From: JAGUYA01 sp043802425
GTDB taxonomy: Bacteria > Omnitrophota > Gorgyraeia > Gygaellales > Profunditerraquicolaceae
Direction: 5' to 3'
Assembly: GCA_043802425.1 (NCBI GenBank)
Contig: JAZDLA010000064.1
Location: 1 to 10,432 of the forward strand
DNA: 10,432 bases
Position 1 is the stretch's first letter. Each line of letters begins with the position of its first letter. The position numbers were made by a program, and so were the translations under genes. The notes under the pieces were generated by a model, which ran no database searches, was not told where the DNA came from, and saw only the letters and a program-made list of their open reading frames with translations. Below, one piece after another: positions 5,350 through 10,432 of this stretch.

Positions 5350-6801
5350 ATGAATGTATTCCAATTTGATTTGTGGAGCAAGAAATTTTGCGTTGATGTA
5401 GAGAGTGGAAATTTCTTTGAAGTGGATAAACTTGCCTCGGACATTATTAAATTAATGCCGCAGCTCTGCCGCTGGGAAATTATCGCTGCGCTTAAAGCCA
5501 GGCACTCACTGCTAAAAGTTGCCAAGGCCCTGGACAGGTTAGCTATTCTAGAGCGAAAAAAGATGCTTTTCTCTTGTAGGCAGAAGCCCGGTCCGGCCTT
5601 AAAACGCAAGATAACTGACCTGACCCTGAATATCGTCAATACCTGTAACCTGAGCTGCCGCTATTGCTGGAACCGGCAGGGCGCCTACGCAAAAGCTGCG
5701 GGTAGTAAGAAGATGATGCCGCCTGAGGTTGCCTTCAGGGCCGTTGATTTATTACTCGAAGAATCAAGGGGAACAGATGACTTAGTGGTGGATTTTTACG
5801 GCGGAGAGCCGCTTTTAAATTTTGCGCTGATTAAGGCAGTTATTGCCTATTGCCGCAAGGTTGAACAGAAGAGAAAAGTGCATTTTAGATTTCTCTTAGC
5901 TACCAACGGCACCCTGCTTAACAGAGAGCGCGGTGAGTTCTTAATCGATAATGGCGTGGATATCGCGGTCAGTCTTGACGGTGAGAAAATTATCCAGGAT
6001 ACGCAGAGGCCTTTTCCTGACGGTAAGGGGTCGTATTCAGTGATTATGAATAACCTCAATGAGCTCAGGCCCGCATACCGCAGGAGGATTGTAGGTAGGG
6101 CGACCTTTACGCCTTTATATCCGGATATTATCAAGACCTTTAGATTTTTACGCAAACTCGGCTTTGAGCGTATTGAAGTCTGCGAGAGCGAGAAGGCGGG
6201 TTACGGCTTAGAGTCCCGCAGCAGTTTTTTCTTCTCTGGTAATCGAGGATTGCGTCAGCTCAAAATCCTCTACGAAAGCTTAGCCCGTTTTTATACCCGG
6301 GAGATTATCAAAGGAAGGCTGACCTATGAAAATACTTATTTTAACCGTTTCTTCAAACAACTCAGCCGGCTCTACCATATCCAGTCCATAGTTGGTGCCT
6401 GTTCAGCAGGGTTTAGCCTGATGGCGGTGGATATTGACGGTAAGATTTATCCCTGCACTGCGTTTGTCGGAATTCCGCAGTTCAACATCGGCACAATCAA
6501 AAGCGGTGTCAGCGAGATAAAACTTAAGAAGTTCTTCGCCGGCCGGGTTTCATCCGGCAGCTCCTGTAGCCGCTGCTGGGCGCGCAGAATCTGTCGTGGT
6601 TGCGGCTCCTGTTATAATTTAAATTATTTTTCCAATAAAAACTTGGGTCATCCTGACCCTTATTACTGTGAACTCTTTCGCTATAAGACTCAGCTGATGA
6701 TAGGGATGATTGCTAAAATAGGTCAGGAGAAGCCCGGGCGATTAAATGATTTATTCATCCCTGAGTATTACGCAGCCCGCGGCAACCGTAAGAGCGGATG
6801 A
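5350..6801 (+). CDS. Radical SAM/SPASM peptide maturase with PqqD-like N-terminal domain
   Basis: A 483-residue cytoplasmic enzyme. Residues 1-75 look like a PqqD/RRE peptide-recognition domain: strands FQFDLW and FCVDVESGNFFEVD, then helices. This is the layout of SCIFF-type maturases. The radical SAM core follows with C99-x3-C103-x2-C106 (CNLSCRYC), the SAM-binding GGEP at 151-154 and SLDG at 208-211. The SPASM domain has C351, C369, then C406-x2-C409-x5-C415-x2-C418-x2-C421 and C440 (PYYCEL), which would hold auxiliary 4Fe-4S clusters. The family makes thioether or C-C cross-links on small peptides; the likely substrate is the 26-residue product upstream. An in-frame TAA abuts the ATG at 5350, which fixes the longest possible start. 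The ribosome site is very weak. No exporter or protease follows. It could also be a sulfatase-maturase relative, but no sulfatase is present. Confidence 0.88.
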   Translation: MNVFQFDLWSKKFCVDVESGNFFEVDKLASDIIKLMPQLCRWEIIAALKARHSLLKVAKALDRLAILERKKMLFSCRQKPGPALKRKITDLTLNIVNTCNLSCRYCWNRQGAYAKAAGSKKMMPPEVAFRAVDLLLEESRGTDDLVVDFYGGEPLLNFALIKAVIAYCRKVEQKRKVHFRFLLATNGTLLNRERGEFLIDNGVDIAVSLDGEKIIQDTQRPFPDGKGSYSVIMNNLNELRPAYRRRIVGRATFTPLYPDIIKTFRFLRKLGFERIEVCESEKAGYGLESRSSFFFSGNRGLRQLKILYESLARFYTREIIKGRLTYENTYFNRFFKQLSRLYHIQSIVGACSAGFSLMAVDIDGKIYPCTAFVGIPQFNIGTIKSGVSEIKLKKFFAGRVSSGSSCSRCWARRICRGCGSCYNLNYFSNKNLGHPDPYYCELFRYKTQLMIGMIAKIGQEKPGRLNDLFIPEYYAARGNRKSG

Positions 6802-6835
6802 TAGTCAGGCAAAAAAGAGGGATAGCATAAAGAAT

Positions 6836-7271
6836 ATGCAATATACCACAGGAACAATCGGTAGGGTATTCTTAGTAAAGTTTAAGGATGACGATATCCT
6901 CATAGACAAGCTGGTGGGTCTGGCGAGAAAAGAGAAGATCCGGGCCGCGACTCTGATATTTTTGGGGGCGTTGAAAAAAGGCGATCTGGTGACCGGGCCA
7001 AAGAGGGCGGCAATACCGCCACAGCCGAATAAACTGAGCTTTCAAGATGGCTGGGATGTCATGGGTATCGGCACGATTTTTACCAATAAGAGCGGCCCCC
7101 AGATACATATACATAGCAGTATGGGCAAAAAATAAAACACTCACCGGTTGCCTGTACGGAAAATCCAAAGTTTTTTTAGTGATTGAGGCGATCAGCTTTG
7201 AATTAAAAGGAGCTAAGGCAACTAAGGTTATTGACCCGGAAGCTGGCCTGAACCTTCTGAAAATATTCTAA
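6836..7271 (+). pseudogene. PPC (DUF296) domain protein, interrupted by a one-base frameshift
   Basis: The first frame (6836-7135) encodes MQYTTGTIGRVFLVKFKDDD, FLGALKKGDLVTGPK and the metal-binding HIH motif (residues 91-93, PQIHIHSSMG), then stops at TAA. The rest of the domain continues in the next frame from 7131 to 7271 as NKTLTGCLYGKSKVFLVIE... to LNLLKIF. Joined, the two make about 144 residues, the normal length of a free-standing PPC domain. Such proteins bind metal through the histidines and have been linked to DNA binding or nucleotide-related roles. The break lies in AAAAAA at 7127-7132; five A would restore one frame. It may be a real mutation, a homopolymer sequencing error or slippage. 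The start ATG lacks a good ribosome site. No premature stop other than this one is visible. Confidence 0.8.
7127..7132 (+). other. A6 run at the frameshift site
   Basis: Six A directly precede the TAA that ends the first reading frame of the PPC gene (GGC AAA AAA TAA). Removing one A, or a +1 ribosome shift from AAA onto AAT, fuses the two halves of the domain exactly where family similarity requires. Confidence 0.6.
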
Positions 7272-7280
7272 ATCTCCCCA

Positions 7281-8240
7281 ATGCTGAAAATCGGAAAATT
7301 AAAACTAAAGTCTAACCTGATCCTTGCGCCTATGGCGGGGATAACGGATCTGCCTTTTCGCATGCTTAGCCGTAGCTTTGGCTGCGAACTGGCTTTTATT
7401 GAAATGCTTAACGTGCGTTCCATTAGCTATAAGAGCCGTAAGACTCAGCAGATGTTATCTTCGGCTCTTAGGGATCGGCCTTTAGGCATCCAATTATTAG
7501 GCAAGGAGCCCAAATATATCCTGCGGGCGCTGGATATTCTTAAGGCATATAAATTCGATATCCTGGATTTTAATGCTGCCTGTCCGGCAAAAAAAGTGGT
7601 GCGTAGGGGCGAGGGCGCAAGTTTACTGCGTGAACCGAAGCTCCTGAATACGCTTTTAAAATTAGTGGTCAAGAATACCCCGGTGCCGGTAACTGTAAAA
7701 ATCCGCTCCGGGTGGGACGCAGATTTGGTGAATGCCAAAGAAGTAGCGCTCTGGGCACAGGATGCGGGAATAAAAGCGTTATTTATCCACGGTCGGACTA
7801 AAATGCAAGGATATAGCGGAAGAGTGGATTACCGGATTATCCGTAAAGTAAAAGATGCTTTAGAAATTCCGGTGATTGCCAGCGGCGATATTTTATCCGC
7901 AGAATTAGCTAAGAGGATGTTTGAAGAAACTCGCTGCGATGCGTTAGCCATTGCGCGCGGGGCCCTGGGGAATCCTTGGATATTCCAGCAAGTCAGGCAA
8001 TTTTTAGAGAAGGGCATGATAAATGGTAGACCCACTACAGATGAGGTTGCCAAGGTAATGCTTGAACACTTAAACTCCTATGTAGATTTTTACGGAGAGA
8101 AATTCGGTATTATTAAATTCCGCAAGTTCTTCGGATGGTACACTAGGGGTTTACGCAAAGTCAGGCGTTTAAGAGAAAAATCTTCCCGGGCCAGGAAATT
8201 AACTGAGATGCTGGAGATTATCCGCTTGGTAAATCCGTAA
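7281..8240 (+). CDS. dusB: tRNA-dihydrouridine synthase, DusB-like
   Basis: A 319-residue flavoenzyme that reduces specific uridines in tRNA to dihydrouridine with NAD(P)H, in the cytoplasm. The N-terminal FMN barrel is clear: LILAPMAGITDLPFR (residues 13-27), IQLLGKEP, FNAACPAKKVVRRGEGASLL with the catalytic cysteine at C101, VTVKIRSGWD (K140), FIHGRTKMQGYSG (H170), IPVIASGDI, and the phosphate-binding CDALAIARGALGNPWIF (residues 219-235). The C-terminal helical tRNA-binding domain is also present, so the length is normal. The GCP before the catalytic Cys reads ACP here. The start lies nine bases after the PPC frame ends and has no Shine-Dalgarno site, so translation may depend on coupling. 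The end of the gene carries the promoter for greA. Confidence 0.93.
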   Translation: MLKIGKLKLKSNLILAPMAGITDLPFRMLSRSFGCELAFIEMLNVRSISYKSRKTQQMLSSALRDRPLGIQLLGKEPKYILRALDILKAYKFDILDFNAACPAKKVVRRGEGASLLREPKLLNTLLKLVVKNTPVPVTVKIRSGWDADLVNAKEVALWAQDAGIKALFIHGRTKMQGYSGRVDYRIIRKVKDALEIPVIASGDILSAELAKRMFEETRCDALAIARGALGNPWIFQQVRQFLEKGMINGRPTTDEVAKVMLEHLNSYVDFYGEKFGIIKFRKFFGWYTRGLRKVRRLREKSSRARKLTEMLEIIRLVNP

Positions 8241-8254
8241 TAAGGAGTTATAAT
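8226..8254 (+). promoter_or_regulatory. Predicted promoter of greA, inside the end of the dus gene
   Basis: TTGGTA at 8226-8231 (four of six) and a perfect TATAAT at 8249-8254 lie exactly 17 bases apart. Transcription would start near 8260-8262, at or next to the greA ATG (8263). The AAGGAG at 8242-8247 would then be outside this mRNA. It would act only on read-through transcripts, where its 15-base spacing is poor. Confidence 0.6.
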
Positions 8255-8262
8255 ATAGACCC

Positions 8263-8733
8263 ATGGATGACGTATATCTGACCAGAAGCGGTTATGAGAA
8301 ATTAGTAGAAGAATTGAATTTCTTAAAGGGAGAAAAACGCAGGCAGCTCAGCAAGGCGATAGGGGAAGCCAGGGCGCACGGGGATATCAGCGAGAATGCC
8401 GAGTACGACGCCGCAAAAGATGCCCAAGGGCGGAATGAAGAGCGTATTGCCGATTTAGAATATAAATTAGCACAGGCACGGATTATCGATAATGAAAATA
8501 TATCCGCAGATGAAGTTTTAATCGGGGCAAAGGTAAGGCTTAAAGACCTAGATTCGCAAAAGGTATTGGAATATACCTTAGTCTCAGAAGTAGAGGCAGA
8601 TTACTCCGCAGGGAAGATTTCCGTTACTTCTCCGATCGGGGGAGCCTTGTTGAATCATAAGGAAAAAGAGATACTCCAAATTAAAGTTCCTGCGGGAGTT
8701 TTAAGGTATGAAATATTAAAGATAACCCGGTAA
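8263..8733 (+). CDS. greA: Transcription elongation factor GreA
   Basis: A 156-residue protein with the two GreA domains in order. The N-terminal coiled coil (about 1-76) begins YLTRSGYEKLVEELNFLK and carries the tip loop GDISENAEYDAAKD, with D41 and E44 as the conserved acidic residues. The FKBP-like C-terminal domain (about 80-156) includes ISVTSPIGGALLNHKEKEILQIKVPAG. It enters the secondary channel of RNA polymerase and stimulates cleavage of backtracked RNA. Length and motifs are fully typical. A TAA in frame at 8251 leaves ATG 8263 as the only ATG upstream of the conserved region. A promoter sits so close that the message may be leaderless. The next gene follows after 26 bases. Confidence 0.95.
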   Translation: MDDVYLTRSGYEKLVEELNFLKGEKRRQLSKAIGEARAHGDISENAEYDAAKDAQGRNEERIADLEYKLAQARIIDNENISADEVLIGAKVRLKDLDSQKVLEYTLVSEVEADYSAGKISVTSPIGGALLNHKEKEILQIKVPAGVLRYEILKITR

Positions 8734-8759
8734 AAGAAGAAGATAGGAGCTATAAATAC

Positions 8760-9185
8760 ATGGTTAATGACAAGAAGAGTAGCAAGAAAGTAAAGAGTAG
8801 AAGAAGCATTGATTGCACGCAATGTAAAACCCAATCGGTTTGCTGCAGGCTCGGGGCGTGGATAGACCTGGGGGAAGCCAAGAAGATAATCTCTGCCGGC
8901 ATAAAGGGAGACTTTTTTCATTTAGAGAAAGATAAGCATTTTCCTTCCGGATACCGTATCGGCACTAGTTACGAAGATGAAAGATGCTCTTTTCTTAGGC
9001 CCGACGGGTTATGCTTAATCCATAAGAAGAATTTTAGCCTTAAGCCGGTTACTTGTAAGGAGTTTCCTTATGAAAATAACCGTATATCTTACTTTGCGGA
9101 TGTATTATGCTTTCCCTATAAAACTAAGATAAAAAATAATAGGAAAAAATTTAGGGGTTATAATAATATAAGAAAGAAGAAGTAG
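8760..9185 (+). CDS. YkgJ-family cysteine cluster protein
   Basis: A 141-residue protein with the zinc- or iron-chelating cysteine cluster of the YkgJ/PF03692 family: C19-x2-C22-x5-C28-C29 near the N-terminus. Further cysteines are C76 and C85 (RCSFLRPDGLCLIH), C99 (PVTCKEFPYE) and C117. The CSFL...DGLCLIH...RPxxC pattern, here KPVTC, is diagnostic. Members are thought to bind metal and some occur with protein-modification enzymes, but the biochemical role is not settled. Both ends are strongly basic (KKSSKKVKSRRS and NNRKKFRGYNNIRKKK). The start follows TAGGAG at eleven bases, a little long. It lies two bases before the TPR gene and 26 after greA. Confidence 0.85.
   Translation: MVNDKKSSKKVKSRRSIDCTQCKTQSVCCRLGAWIDLGEAKKIISAGIKGDFFHLEKDKHFPSGYRIGTSYEDERCSFLRPDGLCLIHKKNFSLKPVTCKEFPYENNRISYFADVLCFPYKTKIKNNRKKFRGYNNIRKKK
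9153..9168 (+). repeat. Repeated TATAAT-bearing 16-mer, possible extended -10 promoter
   Basis: AGGGGTTATAATAATA here is identical over 16 bases to 3993-4008, where it forms the -10 region of the EamA promoter. This copy overlaps the end of the cysteine-cluster gene, about 20 bases before the TPR start. No good -35 is found 16-18 bases upstream. It is a possible promoter for the TPR gene, but the repeat is also compatible with chance in AT-rich sequence. Confidence 0.35.
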
Positions 9186-9187
9186 CT

Positions 9188-9745
9188 ATGAAGAAACTTT
9201 CTAGGAGTGCGATACTTATAGTTATCGGCGCACTGGCTATTTTTTATATAAGCGCAGAGGTAAAAAGTGCTGAGATCGATACCGACGTCAATATTTTTTT
9301 AGGAGCTGCACGTAAAAAATTAAATAAGGGCGACTTTGATGGAGCCGTAGAGTCCTTTAATAGCGCCATATCGTTGGATGAAAAAAATCTAGAAGCCCGT
9401 ATGGGCTTGGGATATATCTATCTTCAGACAGGAGCTCTAGATAAGGCCATAGAATACTTTACTAAGGCCATTTCCCTGAATAATCAAAACTCAACTGCTT
9501 ATAGCGGCCTGGGACATAGTTACCTTAGAAAAGGAGACCTGGACAAGGCCATAGAATACTTTACTAAGGCCATTTCCTTGGATGAGAAAAACCCATATGC
9601 CTATGTCGGTTTAATTAGGGCATATTCTTCTTATAATGATGAGTATTATAAATCTGAAATTTCAATGATTCTGGAGAAGCTTGAGAAAATAGACCAGAGT
9701 TTATCCAAACAGCTTTCTGGAAGCCTTAAGAAAAAAAAGAAGTAA
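9188..9745 (+). CDS. Exported or membrane-anchored TPR-repeat protein
   Basis: A 185-residue protein with an N-terminal signal or anchor sequence: a basic start (MKKLSRS), a hydrophobic core near 8-22 and a possible signal-peptidase site after VKSA (residues 25-28). Three 34-residue tetratricopeptide repeats follow at about 34-67, 68-101 and 102-135, each ending AISLD/NxxN. A degenerate fourth reaches the Lys-rich end (SLKKKKK). TPRs are protein-binding scaffolds, so it probably acts outside the inner membrane or anchored to it, with unknown partners. The ribosome site is weak (AGAAGAAG), and the start lies two bases after the stop of the cysteine-cluster gene, suggesting coupling. Repeats two and three share an identical DNA block, pointing to recent duplication or conversion. 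Confidence 0.85.
   Translation: MKKLSRSAILIVIGALAIFYISAEVKSAEIDTDVNIFLGAARKKLNKGDFDGAVESFNSAISLDEKNLEARMGLGYIYLQTGALDKAIEYFTKAISLNNQNSTAYSGLGHSYLRKGDLDKAIEYFTKAISLDEKNPYAYVGLIRAYSSYNDEYYKSEISMILEKLEKIDQSLSKQLSGSLKKKKK
9443..9577 (+). repeat. Direct repeat of 33 bases within the TPR gene
   Basis: Positions 9443-9475 and 9545-9577 are identical over 33 bases. They are 102 bases apart, exactly one 34-residue TPR. Synonymous sites are identical too, so the match exceeds what protein selection alone would give. Confidence 0.9.
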
Positions 9746-9772
9746 CTTTTTATGGAAGAGAGGTTTTAAAAA

Positions 9773-10042
9773 ATGGAGATAAAAGTAGAAAGACTAACTC
9801 AAGAACAGCTTACCAAAAGGGGTGTGTTTAGGTGGCCGATATGGGAAAAAGAGGTTTCGCGTTTTCCCTGGTCATATGATAGTATTGAAGAGTGTTATTT
9901 CCTGGAAGGCGAAGTTACGGTTGAAACTGAAGATGGCGAAAGCGTAAGTTTTAGCAAAGGTGATTTTGTGAGTTTTCCCAAGGGTTTATCCTGCACCTGG
10001 GACATTAAAAAACCGGTAAGGAAACACTATAATTTTAAATAG
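9773..10042 (+). CDS. Small cupin-domain protein (DUF861/Cupin_3-like)
   Basis: An 89-residue single-domain beta-barrel protein. The core reads FPWSYDSIEECYFLEGEVTVET (residues 31-52), a turn with EDGESVSF, then GDFVSFPKGLSCTWDIKKPVRKHYNF (63-88). This matches Cupin_3 (PF05899) in order and length. The first cupin motif has EE-x-Y rather than HxH, so metal binding is uncertain, as is common in this group. Members may bind small sugars or acids. The ribosome site is poor (GAGAGG about twelve bases before ATG). It follows the TPR gene after 27 bases and precedes an unknown gene after nine. The specific function cannot be assigned. Confidence 0.8.
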   Translation: MEIKVERLTQEQLTKRGVFRWPIWEKEVSRFPWSYDSIEECYFLEGEVTVETEDGESVSFSKGDFVSFPKGLSCTWDIKKPVRKHYNFK

Positions 10043-10051
10043 GGGGAGGCT

Positions 10052-10402
10052 ATGGAGTTTGATGAGATTAGAAAAGAGGTAAAGAATAGTATCTTTGATA
10101 CGCTACGTACGGATGAAGATAATTATTTTGAGGCCGTAGTAGTTAGGGATGAGCTGACTAAACTTAAAGAAAGGCTGGAAAAGTTTTTGGGCAGGTCTAT
10201 TTATCCCTCTAGCGATAAATTACCGCCCCATATAGAGAAACAGATTAAAGAATTCGGGGGGATTAAGGCCGGGCAGACTTTATATTTTCACGGCGAAGGA
10301 GAAAAAGATGTCTTTGTCATGCTCTGGCCATGGCAGGACGGATATCATGTTACTATAAAGATTATTCAAAAGCAAGATAAGGAGCCGCCAAAACATGTGT
10401 AA
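10052..10402 (+). CDS. Conserved-looking soluble protein, function unknown
   Basis: A 116-residue charged protein that I do not recognise. An N-terminal amphipathic helical half (about 1-48, RDELTKLKERLEKFLGR) is followed by YPSSDKLPPHIEKQIKEFGGIKAGQTLYFHG. A beta-rich end comes next (DVFVMLWPWQDGYHVTIKIIQ, about 86-106). There are no cysteines, no signal sequence and no membrane segment. GGGGGAGG just before the ATG gives a strong but closely spaced ribosome site, nine bases after the cupin stop, so the two genes are probably cotranscribed. Its good ribosome site and compact placement support a real gene. Confidence 0.7.
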   Translation: MEFDEIRKEVKNSIFDTLRTDEDNYFEAVVVRDELTKLKERLEKFLGRSIYPSSDKLPPHIEKQIKEFGGIKAGQTLYFHGEGEKDVFVMLWPWQDGYHVTIKIIQKQDKEPPKHV

Positions 10403-10432
10403 AGCCTGCGCTGCACACAAAAAGAAGGCTAA
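10395..10432 (+). CDS. Start of a small Cys-containing ORF, cut by the window edge
   Basis: An ATG inside the end of the preceding gene opens a frame reading MCKACAAHKKKA, still open at the last base. AAGGAG at 10379-10384 lies ten bases upstream, a plausible ribosome site. The C-x-x-C at the very start resembles small metal-binding proteins. Only twelve codons are visible, so it stays tentative. Confidence 0.4.
   Translation, partial: MCKACAAHKKKA

Noticed and set aside
5350..6801. Anaerobic sulfatase-maturase identity for the radical SAM/SPASM protein
   Set aside because: No sulfatase is present, and the PqqD-like N-terminal region plus an upstream peptide gene fit a peptide maturase better.
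1..10432. CRISPR array, tRNA or rRNA genes
   Set aside because: No regularly spaced repeats, cloverleaf-like sequence or rRNA core motifs were found by eye on either strand.

Overview
The window reads as a stretch of chromosome from an uncultured bacterium. All credible genes lie on the + strand in short, tightly packed runs. Most have Shine-Dalgarno sites, some starts have little or none, and the standard code is used. No rRNA, tRNA, CRISPR array, integrase or transposase is visible. The mix of small zinc-ribbon and 'holin-like' proteins, single-domain DMT and 4Fe-4S membrane proteins and a YkgJ-type cysteine cluster protein recalls candidate-phylum genomes such as Omnitrophota. That placement is inference from general familiarity, not a database result.

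Layout. Positions 15-1014 hold four small genes: a four-helix membrane protein, a 44-residue zinc ribbon, a holin-like membrane protein and a 52-residue soluble protein with a PC4-like look. Positions 1040-2619 hold a pair of aldolases (an HMGL-like TIM barrel and a KDPG/KHG aldolase) two bases apart. Positions 2673-3941 hold a visibly AT-richer, multi-spanning membrane protein of GT-C-like appearance, probably acquired. Positions 4041-4962 hold a one-domain EamA transporter and a minimal NapH-like 4Fe-4S membrane protein, each with a TATAAT box in front.

The centrepiece is 5117-6801. A good sigma70-type promoter and a near-ideal Shine-Dalgarno site drive a 26-codon gene for a very basic peptide ending in F-C-R-C-G-R-V-L-W. 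A strong Rho-independent terminator follows, then a 483-residue radical SAM/SPASM protein with a PqqD/RRE-like N-terminal region. This is the architecture of a RiPP (ribosomally made, post-translationally modified peptide) system, and I do not recognise the precursor as a described family. A leader-peptide attenuator is the main competing explanation. No dedicated exporter or protease is adjacent.

Positions 6836-8733 hold housekeeping genes: a PPC/DUF296 gene broken by a one-base frameshift in an A6 run, a DusB-like tRNA-dihydrouridine synthase, and greA, whose promoter lies in the end of the dus gene so that its mRNA may be leaderless. Positions 8760-10402 hold a YkgJ-type cysteine cluster protein, a secreted or anchored TPR protein with a recently homogenised repeat, a small cupin and an unrecognised 116-residue protein. 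A further small Cys-containing ORF runs off the right edge. No gap between genes exceeds about 240 bases.
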